Shown here: in pieces, positions 11,741 to 21,275 of the stretch
Position numbering within the stretch: position 1 is the stretch's first letter
Layout of the letters: every line of letters starts with the position of its first letter
Notes under the pieces: model-generated
The model's input: the letters and a program-made list of their open reading frames with translations, nothing else
Database searches by the model: none
What the model was told of the DNA's origin: nothing
Translations under genes and position numbers: made by a program
DNA from: Klebsiella pneumoniae
Lineage (GTDB): Bacteria > Pseudomonadota > Gammaproteobacteria > Pseudomonadales > Pseudohongiellaceae
Reading direction: 5' to 3'
NCBI GenBank assembly: GCA_945869725.1
Contig: CAMBPO010000002.1
Coordinates: forward strand, 28,634 to 92,633
Length of the DNA: 64,000 bases

Positions 11741-12702
11741 GAATTTTCCTGCTGACTGAGGATAGCGCCATCTGTCAGCAAGGGACTGTGACCATTGAGC
11801 AAGTCTTTTACATGAACCGGGTTTTTGCCCGGCAACTGTATTACCTCAAGCTCAAGCGCGCCTTCTCCGCATTCGACGGCAATGCAGGTATGACCTCGGA
11901 CGAGCTTAATAATACGTCCAGGGGTTGCAGCGATGGCATTTTCGACCGGTCTGGCCTGCATAATTCTGATGCGTTGACCATTCAGGAAGGAGTATGCGGG
12001 ATTTCTTCCAATGCCAGCCCTCACAACAAGGTCAATTTGAGAGGAAGTGTTCTTCCAATCAATCAAAGCCTCTGTTTTATCAAGCTTTTTAGCGTAGGTG
12101 CTGAGAGAGTCATCCTGGACTTGAGCGGAAAGCTGGAGTTTGTCCAGATTGCAGAGGGTGTGCAGCAGGCCTGTGCAGCCAATCTCTGCGAGCCTGGTTT
12201 CCAGCATTTCCCGGGTGTCGGAAGCACCTATGTCCGTCTTTAGCACATAAAGCATGTTGCCGGTGTCGAGGCCAGCATCCATTTGCATAATGGTGACCCC
12301 CGTTTCAGCATCTCCTGCCAGCAGCGCCCGCTCAATAGGCGCTGCGCCCCGCCATCTCGGGAGAATGGAGGCGTGAACATTTATACACCCTCGTTTGGGA
12401 ATATCCAGAATCGCCTGCGGTAACAAAAGTCCATACGCCACAACAATCATCAGATCCGGGTTCAACTGGGCAAGCTCTTTCTGAGCATCTGCAGCTTTCA
12501 GACTGACAGGCTGATAGACAGGGATATTGGCTTCCAATGCTAACAGTTTGACCGGGCTTGCCTGCAGGCGTTTACCACGACCTGCTGCACGGTCTGGCTG
12601 GGTGTAAACCGCCAGAATGTTATGACCTGAGTCTATCAATGCCTTCAGGTGCTTTGCGGCAAAGGCTGGAGTTCCGGCAAAAACGATTCCGAGCGATGAC
12701 AT
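11737..12702 (-). CDS. fmt: methionyl-tRNA formyltransferase
   Basis: Transfers a formyl group from 10-formyltetrahydrofolate to Met-tRNAi for translation initiation. It has 321 residues. The N-terminal Rossmann domain carries FAGTPAFAAKHL; the catalytic block HASILPRWRGAAPIERALLAGD contains the Asn-His-Asp-type active site region (INVHASILP), and the folate-proximal GVTIMQMDAGLDTGNML follows. The C-terminal OB-fold domain spans about residues 205-315. It is cotranscribed with def, 26 bases upstream. Confidence 0.97.
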   Translation of the reverse strand: MSSLGIVFAGTPAFAAKHLKALIDSGHNILAVYTQPDRAAGRGKRLQASPVKLLALEANIPVYQPVSLKAADAQKELAQLNPDLMIVVAYGLLLPQAILDIPKRGCINVHASILPRWRGAAPIERALLAGDAETGVTIMQMDAGLDTGNMLYVLKTDIGASDTREMLETRLAEIGCTGLLHTLCNLDKLQLSAQVQDDSLSTYAKKLDKTEALIDWKNTSSQIDLVVRAGIGRNPAYSFLNGQRIRIMQARPVENAIAATPGRIIKLVRGHTCIAVECGEGALELEVIQLPGKNPVHVKDLLNGHSPLLTDGAILSQQENS

Positions 12703-12728
12703 AGGGTCCTTCCAAAAAGTTCTGGCAC

Positions 12729-13241
12729 TTATTCAGATTCAGCCAGTTTATGAGCCTTTTCCAGTTTGCCGCGAATGCGCTGGCGCTTGAGCGTGCTCAG
12801 GTAGTCAACAAACAGCTTGCCATTTAAATGGTCCATTTCATGCTGGATACAGGTTGCGAGTAAACCGTCGGTGATTATCTCAAACGTCTCGCTCAACCGA
12901 TTGACTGCGGTGACTTTTACTTTGGCCGGGCGACTGACCGGCTCGTAAAATCCGGGCACAGACAGACAGCCTTCGTCATATTCCGACAGTTCCTCATCGA
13001 TGACGGTGAGGCGAGGGTTGATGAAAACCAGAGGCTCACTTCGGTCTTCAGAGATATCAATGACGATAAGCTGTTTGTGGACATTCACCTGGGTGGCAGC
13101 TAAACCTATTCCCGGCGCTTCATACATGGTTTCGAACATATCGTCGATCAGCGTGCGAATCTGATCATCGACGTGCTCGACAGGTTTAGCAATCGTTCTC
13201 AACCTCACGTCGGGGAATTCAAGTATCTCGAGTTTCGCCAT
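12729..13241 (-). CDS. def: peptide deformylase
   Basis: Metal-dependent hydrolase that removes the formyl group from nascent proteins. All three family motifs are present: GIGLAATQV (about 43-51), EGCLSVPG (Cys metal ligand, about 89-96) and [12 protein letters not shown] (two His ligands and catalytic Glu, about 131-142). I chose the ATG at 13241 (170 residues, [15 protein letters not shown]), which matches the family N-terminus and has an AGGAC-type ribosome binding site just upstream; an upstream in-frame start at 13271 would add ten atypical residues. Confidence 0.96.
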   Translation of the reverse strand: MAKLEILEFPDVRLRTIAKPVEHVDDQIRTLIDDMFETMYEAPGIGLAATQVNVHKQLIVIDISEDRSEPLVFINPRLTVIDEELSEYDEGCLSVPGFYEPVSRPAKVKVTAVNRLSETFEIITDGLLATCIQHEMDHLNGKLFVDYLSTLKRQRIRGKLEKAHKLAESE

Positions 13242-13352
13242 TATGTCCTCCGATAGAAGCAACTTCGTCAAGCATCAGTCCCGTTGCTGTGCCATAACCA
13301 CAAGAGATCGGGGGTTTTTGTAACAACATGTTCCGCCCGCTTTTTGGGGCGA

Positions 13353-13361
13353 AGTATATCA
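13353..13361 (-). promoter_or_regulatory. candidate extended -10 promoter for def-fmt-rsmB-trkA-trkH
   Basis: On the minus strand the sequence reads TGATATACT, an extended -10 element (TGN-TATACT), about 110 bases upstream of the def ATG. No good -35 hexamer lies at 17 bases, as is common for extended -10 promoters. The same nonamer occurs upstream of the cytochrome c4 gene. Confidence 0.35.
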
Positions 13362-13413
13362 CAGCAACTATGCCCCGGCGTTTTGATGGCTACTTGACAA
13401 GGATGTCCTGACA

Positions 13414-14595
13414 ATGAATTACGATCAGACCCGATTAATCTTGAGTTTATTTTTTACAAAAGGCGTCAGTGCAGCTTTTCTAAGGCGCTTGCTGGATAAG
13501 TGGCAACAGGAGCAAGCGGATTGCTTTCCCGATTCCCGTGATATCGCAGCGTTAAGCTCAACAGAGTCTGAACTGCAAGCAGCCAGCCGAGCGCTGCAGC
13601 CAGACATAGAACTTAATCTTTTGCTGGAGCGGACCATTCAATGGACTCAGGAGTCATGTAATCACGTGATTTTCGCATGTGAATCGTCGTACCCTGCATT
13701 GTTAAGAGAAATCCCTGACTATCCGCCATTGTTGTTTGTTAAAGGCAATCCAGGAATCCTGCGACGCCCCATGGTGGCGATTGTTGGCAGTCGCAGCAGC
13801 TCAGCTTATGGCCGCTCTGTGGCTTACAGACTGGCAGCAGAACTGTCAGACAAAGGTCTGATTATTTGCAGTGGACTGGCATCTGGCATTGATACACAGG
13901 CGCATCTGGCTGCGCTGGATAGTAATGGAGCAACGGTTGCCGTACTGGGAAACGGCTTGAGCAGTATTTATCCGGTTTCAAATAAATCACTGGCTGACAG
14001 GATTGTAAACTTCGGTGTTCCTGAGTCAGGTGCAATTGTATCTGAGCTGCCGCTTGATGCCGGCCCCCTTGCGGAGCACTTTCCGCAAAGGAACAGGATT
14101 ATTTCCGGTCTGAGTCTTGGGGTTTGTGTTGTAGAGGCCACTATGCGTAGCGGATCGTTGATCACTGCTCGTCTGGCACTGGAGCAGAATCGTGAGATCT
14201 TTTCAGTGCCGGGATCAATAAACAGTCCTGGCAGCAGGGGTTGTCATAAACTGCTTCGTCAAGGCGCTGTTTTGACGGAAAATGCTCAGGACATACTTGA
14301 GCACATTGAGTTTATCTGCCAAGCGCAACTGGCCATGTGTTACCCCGAGTACAGCCGCAATAAAAACCAGATTGCTCACAAACGCCCGGGCACATTGCCG
14401 ACCGGTTTCGAGTTGCCAGCGGATTGTGAACTGCTCTACCGAGAGCTAGGTCAGGATGGTGTCAGTATTGAAACCCTCTTGCTGAGAACGGAGCTACAAT
14501 TTTCTGAGTTGAGTGAGAAGTTGTTGCGGCTGGAGGTCTGTGGACTGGCAAGTCACAATGGCAGTCGCTGGCGGCGTTTGGAACAGGATGAGTAA
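13414..14595 (+). CDS. dprA: DNA-processing protein DprA (Smf)
   Basis: Rossmann-fold protein that binds incoming single-stranded DNA and loads RecA during natural transformation. It has 393 residues: an N-terminal helical extension, then the DprA core with VAIVGSRSSSAYGR (about 123-136), ICSGLASGIDTQAH (about 151-164), AVLGNGLSSIYP and FPQRNRIISGLS. A C-terminal winged-helix-like domain (about 330-390) follows. It is divergent from def and ends 14 bases before tsaC. Presence of dprA alone does not show that the strain is competent. Confidence 0.95.
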   Translation: MNYDQTRLILSLFFTKGVSAAFLRRLLDKWQQEQADCFPDSRDIAALSSTESELQAASRALQPDIELNLLLERTIQWTQESCNHVIFACESSYPALLREIPDYPPLLFVKGNPGILRRPMVAIVGSRSSSAYGRSVAYRLAAELSDKGLIICSGLASGIDTQAHLAALDSNGATVAVLGNGLSSIYPVSNKSLADRIVNFGVPESGAIVSELPLDAGPLAEHFPQRNRIISGLSLGVCVVEATMRSGSLITARLALEQNREIFSVPGSINSPGSRGCHKLLRQGAVLTENAQDILEHIEFICQAQLAMCYPEYSRNKNQIAHKRPGTLPTGFELPADCELLYRELGQDGVSIETLLLRTELQFSELSEKLLRLEVCGLASHNGSRWRRLEQDE

Positions 14596-14609
14596 AAAAG
14601 AGACGTTTT

Positions 14610-15185
14610 ATGCAAAAGTTGTCTGTCAAGGTGGCGGCACAGAAGCTAATAGAAGGTTACGTCATTGCGTATCCCACGGAAGCTGTCTGGGGACTTGGCT
14701 GTGATCCACTTAATAAACAAGCCTGTCTCGATTTGCTGCAGATCAAACGGAGACCGATCCAAAAAGGTATGATACTCATCGCTGGAAGTATCGATGAATT
14801 TGCTGACATCTTGTCAGCATTACCGGACGATCAGGTACATAAACTGTATGTTGCATGGCAAAACCAGGGCAGCACGGGTGCGATAACCTTTTTAGTGCCG
14901 GATATTCTGGACCAGGTACCGTACTGGATAAAAGGCAGCCACAATTCTGTTGCGCTCAGGGTCAGTCAGCATCCCTTGGTAAAGTCGTTGTGTCGTGCCT
15001 TTGGAGGACCGCTGGTATCCACTTCTGCGAACAGATCCGGAAAACCACCGGCGAGATCGAGAGTGTTAGTGGAGAAGTATTTTGGCGGTCAATTGGAATT
15101 TACAGTGCCGGGGGCTTTAGGTGGCGCTACGAATCCTTCAAAGATTATTGATTTCTACACCGGGAAAACCATTCGTGCGTCGTAA
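14610..15185 (+). CDS. tsaC: threonylcarbamoyl-AMP synthase TsaC (Sua5/YrdC)
   Basis: Makes threonylcarbamoyl-AMP from threonine, bicarbonate and ATP for t6A modification of tRNAs reading ANN codons. It has 191 residues, the short YrdC form without a C-terminal Sua5 domain. Signature stretches are AYPTEAVWGLGCDP (about 20-33), KRRPIQKGMILIAG (about 48-61), GSTGAITFLVP, and SALRVSQHP-like VALRVSQHPLV followed by PLVSTSANRSGKPP. It sits between dprA and hemF as in Pseudomonas. Confidence 0.95.
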   Translation: MQKLSVKVAAQKLIEGYVIAYPTEAVWGLGCDPLNKQACLDLLQIKRRPIQKGMILIAGSIDEFADILSALPDDQVHKLYVAWQNQGSTGAITFLVPDILDQVPYWIKGSHNSVALRVSQHPLVKSLCRAFGGPLVSTSANRSGKPPARSRVLVEKYFGGQLEFTVPGALGGATNPSKIIDFYTGKTIRAS

Positions 15186-16151
<966 letters not shown>

Positions 16152-16168
16152 AATTGACAGGACATTCG

Positions 16169-16993
16169 ATGGATCATTATGCAGTAGCAGGTTTTCCGGT
16201 TAAGCACAGCCGATCGCCATTTATTCATGCCTTGTTTGCAGAGCAAACCGGGCAACGGTTGGTTTACGATCGGATGGAAGTTGATCCAGTGGATTTTGAT
16301 CTTGCTATAAAAAGGTTTTTTGACGAGGGAGGCTGCGGATTAAATATAACCGTTCCCCACAAGGAAAGTGCATGGCGCCTTGTTGACTGTCATGGGCCTA
16401 ATGCCAAAAAGGCCGGTGCGGTGAATACCATTTCAAAGATGCCAGACGGCCGACTGCTGGGAGACAACACGGATGGCATTGGCCTGGTCACAGATATTGA
16501 GCAGAACCATGGCAGAAGCCTGGCAGATTCAGTCATCTTGATTCTGGGCGCAGGAGGCGCCGTGCGCGGCTTGTTGCCACGCCTGATCAACGCACTCCCG
16601 TCGCGCATTATTATCGCTAACCGAACACTTACTCGAGCAGAGGATCTGCAAAAATCGTTTGCGGATGAATTTAAGTTGGAGACTCGTGGAAATGATCAAC
16701 TTGTTGATATTCAGGCTGACTGGATCATCAATGGCAGTTCGGCAGGCCTAAGCGGTGAAATGCCGATGCTGCCCGACTCATTGATAGGGCCCAATACCTG
16801 TTGTTACGACATGGTTTATACAACTGGCGATACCGTTTTCCAGAAATGGAGCAAATCTTTGAGCGCCGCCCTAGCGCTGGATGGAACCGGCATGCTTGTG
16901 GAGCAGGCGGCAGAGGCATTTTTTCTGTGGCGAGGCATTCGTCCAGATACCGCGCCAGTTTTAAAAGCGCTTAGAAGACAGCTAGCAGGCTAA
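16169..16993 (+). CDS. aroE: shikimate dehydrogenase
   Basis: NADP-dependent reduction of 3-dehydroshikimate to shikimate in aromatic amino acid synthesis. It has 274 residues from the ATG at 16169 (MDHYAVAGFPVKHSRSP), which matches the family start; a TTG at 16154 would add five residues. Substrate motif HSRSPFIHALF, catalytic Lys in NITVPHKESAW (about 62-72), DNTDGIGLV and the nucleotide motif LGAGGAVRGLLP (about 127-138) are visible. The C-terminal family block is DGTGMLVEQAAEAFFLWRG. It converges with the gene at 17001. Confidence 0.96.
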   Translation: MDHYAVAGFPVKHSRSPFIHALFAEQTGQRLVYDRMEVDPVDFDLAIKRFFDEGGCGLNITVPHKESAWRLVDCHGPNAKKAGAVNTISKMPDGRLLGDNTDGIGLVTDIEQNHGRSLADSVILILGAGGAVRGLLPRLINALPSRIIIANRTLTRAEDLQKSFADEFKLETRGNDQLVDIQADWIINGSSAGLSGEMPMLPDSLIGPNTCCYDMVYTTGDTVFQKWSKSLSAALALDGTGMLVEQAAEAFFLWRGIRPDTAPVLKALRRQLAG

Positions 16994-17000
16994 CGGTGTT

Positions 17001-17543
17001 CTAATCAGGCGCCGTTGTGTTCAAGTAACGGTCCTTCAGCTCACAATACTTTGCTGCCGTATAAAGGAAGAAGGATTTTTCCTGATCGGAAAGTGCTCTG
17101 ATTTGTTTAACGGGTGAGCCAACATACAAAAACCCGCTTTCAAGTCGCTTGCCGGGCGGAACAAGGCTGCCCGCTCCAATAATCACTTCAGATTCCACAA
17201 CCGCACCATCCATGACCGTAGCGCCCATACCGATCAGCACCCGACTGTTAATACTGCAACCATGCAGCATTACTCTATGTCCTACCGTGACGTCATCACC
17301 GACAGTGCAAGGGAATCCGCCAGGATTAAACGGGCCGTCGTGGGTGACATGCAAAACGCAACCATCCTGAATACTGCTTCTTGTCCCTATTCTGATCTGA
17401 TGAATATCGCCGCGGATGGTCACTAAAGGCCAGACAGAAGAGTCGGACCCGATTTGGACATCTCCGATGACAACGGCACTTTTGTGAACAAAAACACCAG
17501 TTCCGATAGACGGCACATGGCCTTCAAATGATTCAATAGCCAT
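17001..17543 (-). CDS. gamma-carbonic anhydrase family protein (YrdA/CaiE-like)
   Basis: Left-handed beta-helix hexapeptide-repeat protein of the gamma-carbonic anhydrase group. It has 180 residues. Metal-binding His positions are in HVTHDGP and VTVGHRVMLHGCS (one plus two His), as in active gamma-CA homologues. Repeats such as VIGDVQIGSDSSVW and VLIGMGATVMDGAVV run through the first 140 residues and a short helix ends the protein. Real carbonic anhydrase activity is inferred, since many YrdA homologues show none. The gene is divergent from prlC. Confidence 0.85.
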   Translation of the reverse strand: MAIESFEGHVPSIGTGVFVHKSAVVIGDVQIGSDSSVWPLVTIRGDIHQIRIGTRSSIQDGCVLHVTHDGPFNPGGFPCTVGDDVTVGHRVMLHGCSINSRVLIGMGATVMDGAVVESEVIIGAGSLVPPGKRLESGFLYVGSPVKQIRALSDQEKSFFLYTAAKYCELKDRYLNTTAPD

Positions 17544-17636
17544 ATTTTTGACCCCGACTCACAATCTCATTTTGATGGACGCTGATGGTATGATGAAAAC
17601 TGTGAGTCATTCCAGACAGACAGGAGACCTTTGTAT

Positions 17637-19715
17637 ATGTTGGCTGACAAATTAGAAGTTAATCCCTTGCTGCAATTTGACAGCTTGCCTGATTTTTCTC
17701 GCATACGCTCTGAAGATATTGTTCCAGCAGTAAGCGAGGTGCTGGCGAGCAACCGGTCCCAGCTGACAGAATTGCTGGGCAAATTCAGCGCACAGTGCGC
17801 CCCGGATTGGCATAGTCTGATCAACAGGCTCGATGAAATGGATGACCGTTTAAACAAAGTTTGGTCAACGGTCAGCCATCTGAACGCGGTGTGTAATACC
17901 CCGGAAATCCGAGAGGCATACAATCGCTGCCAGCCGTTGATAACACAATACTATGCAGAGATGGGCCAGAATGAGCAACTTTACAATCAGGTTCTGGCTT
18001 TGACCGGTCGGGCAGACGAACTTTATCTGGATGGCTCGCAACGCAAAATACTCAAGGACAGCCTGTTGGACTTCAAACTGGCGGGCGTCAGTCTGCCGAC
18101 AGAACAAAAGCAAGAATACACACACTTGCAAACACGTCTGAGTGAGCTATCCAACAGGTTCGGGAATAACGTGTTGGATGCTACCCGGGCATGGACACTC
18201 AATGTTGTTGATGCTGAGGAATTATCCGGCATTCCGGCCCTGAGCTTGCAGTCATCTGCTGATGCTGCCGCCGCAAAGGGTATGCAGGGGTACCTGTTAA
18301 CTCTGGACTTTCCTTCTTACCACGCAGTCATGACGTATGCAGATGACCGCACTCTTCGTGAAAAGGTCTATAAGGCATACACCACTCGTGCCTCTTCCAG
18401 TGGTCCGGAAGGTTGGGACAATCAAGAGGTAATCAGAGAGATTCTCAAACTGCGCGAACGCATGGCTCAATTGCTGGGCTTCAGCAATTACGCCGAACTT
18501 TCTTTACAGCGCAAGATGGCTAAATCTGTAGGCCAGGTGAACAGCTTTCTTACAGACATGATCAATTACAGCCTTCCTGCGGCCAAACAAGAGTTTGATA
18601 AGTTGCAATCGTTCGCAGACAGGTTTTACGCAGTCCAGGAACTTGAGGCCTGGGATGTTTCATACTTTAGTGAGAAGTTAAGAAAGCAAGACTACGACAT
18701 CTCACAAGATGAATTGCGAGTCTGGTTTCCGCTCAAGAAGGTGCTCAATGGGCTGTTTGCTATCGTCGAATCTTTGTATGGTATTCGGGTCGAGCGCAAC
18801 CATGATGCAGGTCTATGGCATCCAGATGTCGAGTTTTACAACATAGTCGATGAAGGCCAGGTTATCGCAAGATTCTATTTTGATCTGTTTACCCGAGAGG
18901 GGAAACAGGGAGGGGCGTGGATGGCGGGATGCCGCACCCGTCGACTGGTATCGTGCAATGATTCAGACAAACAATGGCTACAAATTCCGGTTGCATACCT
19001 GATTTGCAATTTTGCTCCTCCATCAGGTGGTACTTGCGCCCTGTTGACCCATAACGAAGTGACAACATTGTTTCACGAGTTTGGCCATGGATTGCATCAC
19101 ATGCTGACCAAAGAAAAATACCTGCAATGCTCCGGTATTGCGGGTGTGGCATGGGATGCGGTTGAGTTGCCTAGTCAGCTTATGGAGAACTGGTGCTGGG
19201 ATCCCGAATCCATTGGCATGATTTCAGAGCACTATCAATCTGGCGGGAAACTGCCTGCGCAAATGCTGGAAAAAATGTTGGCGGCAAGAAATTTCCAGTC
19301 AGGCATGAGAAGTGTGCGCCAACTTGAGTTTGCACACTTTGATTTCTTTTTGCACCAGACTCCATACGAGGAGAATGCGGACTTTGTTGTGGAAGTATTG
19401 AAACAGACAAGAAGCAGGACGGCGGTCTTCCGGGTACCCGACTACAACCGTTTTCAGAACAGCTTTTCACACATTTTTGCGGGCGGTTATGCAGCGGGGT
19501 ACTACAGTTATAAGTGGGCTGAGGTGCTCTCGGCAGACGTGTTTTCCCGCTTCGAAAAAGAGGGTGTTCTGAGCCCGGTGATAGGCAAGCAGTTTCTTGA
19601 CAAAATATTGTCAAGAGGCGGCGGCGCCGACGCGCTGTCGCTGTTTACGGATTTTATGGGAAGGGAGCCGGAAATTGCTGCTTTGCTAAAGCAGGAAGGG
19701 CTTAGAGCTCATTGA
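17637..19715 (+). CDS. prlC: oligopeptidase A (M3 family zinc peptidase)
   Basis: Cytoplasmic M3 metallopeptidase that degrades short peptides, including cleaved signal peptides. It has about 692 residues; E. coli PrlC has 680. The zinc motif HEFGHGLHHML (about residues 480-490) is followed by the distal Glu ligand region WDAVELPSQLMENWCW. I take the ATG at 17637, ten bases after GGAG; an in-frame TTG at 17631 is closer to that site. The C-terminal YAAGYYSYKWAEVLSADVFSRF is typical of the family. Confidence 0.96.
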   Translation: MLADKLEVNPLLQFDSLPDFSRIRSEDIVPAVSEVLASNRSQLTELLGKFSAQCAPDWHSLINRLDEMDDRLNKVWSTVSHLNAVCNTPEIREAYNRCQPLITQYYAEMGQNEQLYNQVLALTGRADELYLDGSQRKILKDSLLDFKLAGVSLPTEQKQEYTHLQTRLSELSNRFGNNVLDATRAWTLNVVDAEELSGIPALSLQSSADAAAAKGMQGYLLTLDFPSYHAVMTYADDRTLREKVYKAYTTRASSSGPEGWDNQEVIREILKLRERMAQLLGFSNYAELSLQRKMAKSVGQVNSFLTDMINYSLPAAKQEFDKLQSFADRFYAVQELEAWDVSYFSEKLRKQDYDISQDELRVWFPLKKVLNGLFAIVESLYGIRVERNHDAGLWHPDVEFYNIVDEGQVIARFYFDLFTREGKQGGAWMAGCRTRRLVSCNDSDKQWLQIPVAYLICNFAPPSGGTCALLTHNEVTTLFHEFGHGLHHMLTKEKYLQCSGIAGVAWDAVELPSQLMENWCWDPESIGMISEHYQSGGKLPAQMLEKMLAARNFQSGMRSVRQLEFAHFDFFLHQTPYEENADFVVEVLKQTRSRTAVFRVPDYNRFQNSFSHIFAGGYAAGYYSYKWAEVLSADVFSRFEKEGVLSPVIGKQFLDKILSRGGGADALSLFTDFMGREPEIAALLKQEGLRAH

Positions 19716-20121
19716 GAAATATGAGAAATTTGATCTGCCTGATAAAATTCCCAGCCGTGCTGGTCTAGACTGGCGCGGTTAATTTTGACAGCGTGCTTCC
19801 GTTTCTTTTTAGTAGCTGAATCAATGTGCTCAGATACGATGGTAATGTAGAAACAAGTTTTGTTATACTCACGCCGCTTTGAACCGCACCCGAATGCCTA
19901 GCTAATCACTTAGATCAGATCTGAATGCTCTGCCTCAGTGACGGCTGTTAAGTCAACAACAGGCTAAGTTTGTCTGGATGTAAAGACACATCAGCAGGTT
20001 ATTTTGATGGGCACGGCAAAGAAAGCAGCTGAATGCGGGTCTAGGTACTTGGGTTCAGTGAACAACAAACCTGAAAAATTAGTAAAACAGCCTTTATCTT
20101 ACTACTACGGAGACACGGCGA
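19716..20121 (+). promoter_or_regulatory. cox operon upstream region with promoter candidates
   Basis: A 406-base gap between prlC and coxB with no convincing gene. Two promoter-like elements point toward coxB: TTGACA (19785-19790), 17 bases before TTTAGT (19808-19813), and an extended -10 TGTTATACT (19861-19869). The second would give an untranslated leader of about 245 bases. An open frame starting near 20004 overlaps coxB in another frame and is not protein-like. No clear terminator was found after prlC. Confidence 0.4.
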
Positions 20122-21270
20122 ATGTTGTCGAAAGCAAAGCTGTGGTTAAGCCTTGCGCTCAGTACTCTGCTTTTCTGGAGTGCGGGCCTGCATGCAGCCT
20201 GGGACTTAAACATGCCCAGGGGCGTAACCCAAATGAGTCGAGATACGTATGACCTTCATATGACTATCTTGTGGTGGTGTGTCGCCATTGGAGTGGTTGT
20301 ATTCGGAGCCATGTTTTGGTCAATTATCAATCACAGAAAGTCAAAGGGCGTTCAGCCAGCGACTTTCCATGAAAGCACCAAGGTCGAGATTATCTGGACC
20401 ATTGTTCCTTTCCTGATACTGATCGCGATGGCTATTCCTGCAACACGCGTGCTGACCGCCGCGTACGACGCTTCCGAGTCTGAACTTGATGTACAGATCA
20501 TCGGTTATCAGTGGCGTTGGGAATACCGCTACATGCGCGAGAACATGGATGAAGAAGAGGTATCGTTCTTCAGCGTATTGTCGACCTCGCGCGAGGAAAT
20601 CAACAACGGAGTAGAGAAAGGCGAAAACTACCTGCTTGAAGTTGACCGCCCTCTTGTTATCCCGACTGAAACCAAGGTCCGCTTCCTGATGACCTCAGCT
20701 GACGTCATCCATGCGTGGTGGGTCCCTGACTTTGCGATCAAGAAAGACCACATTCCCGGGTTTATTAACGAAACTTGGGTAATCGTTGAAGAGCCTGGTA
20801 TCTATCGCGGCCAATGTGCAGAATTGTGTGGCATGGAGCATGGCTTTATGCCGATCGAAGTACACGCGCTGGCGCCGGCTGATTATCAGGCTTGGTATGC
20901 TGAGCAGCAGGCTGGTATCAGACAGGTTCGTGAGTTGGCAGCTGCCGAAATGAGCATGGAAGATGCAATGGCTCAGGGCGAGACAATTTACAATCGCAAC
21001 TGCGTAGCTTGCCATCAGCCAGGCGGTGTCGGTATGCCACCGGTATTCCCCGCTCTGGCTGGCAGTGTCAAAGCGACGGGTGATGTCGCAGTTACCATGG
21101 ATACGCTGGTCAACGGCGTTCCCGGTACTGCAATGGCTGCTTACGGCCGTCAACTGAACCCGATTGAGCTGGCATCCATCATTACCTACGTGAGAAATAG
21201 CTTCGGCAACAACATAGGTGATGTGGTTCAACCGGCTGATGTCAACGCCTACATTGAAGGAGGTCAGTAA
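20122..21270 (+). CDS. coxB: cytochrome c oxidase subunit II with fused cytochrome c domain
   Basis: Subunit II of a heme-copper oxidase, anchored in the inner membrane with a periplasmic CuA domain. It has 382 residues: signal peptide (about 1-25), two transmembrane helices (about 45-68 and 90-110), a CuA cupredoxin domain with CAELCGMEHGFM (about 233-244) and a C-terminal cytochrome c domain with CVACH (about 294-298) and a later Met ligand. The fused c domain makes this a caa3-like subunit that can take electrons from a c-type cytochrome. GGAG lies upstream of the ATG. It leads the cox cluster. Confidence 0.96.
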   Translation: MLSKAKLWLSLALSTLLFWSAGLHAAWDLNMPRGVTQMSRDTYDLHMTILWWCVAIGVVVFGAMFWSIINHRKSKGVQPATFHESTKVEIIWTIVPFLILIAMAIPATRVLTAAYDASESELDVQIIGYQWRWEYRYMRENMDEEEVSFFSVLSTSREEINNGVEKGENYLLEVDRPLVIPTETKVRFLMTSADVIHAWWVPDFAIKKDHIPGFINETWVIVEEPGIYRGQCAELCGMEHGFMPIEVHALAPADYQAWYAEQQAGIRQVRELAAAEMSMEDAMAQGETIYNRNCVACHQPGGVGMPPVFPALAGSVKATGDVAVTMDTLVNGVPGTAMAAYGRQLNPIELASIITYVRNSFGNNIGDVVQPADVNAYIEGGQ

Positions 21271-21275
21271 TAGCC

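Noticed and set aside
20004-20252. Possible small gene before coxB
   Set aside because: It overlaps the coxB start in another frame, and its sequence shows no domain or consistent codon use.
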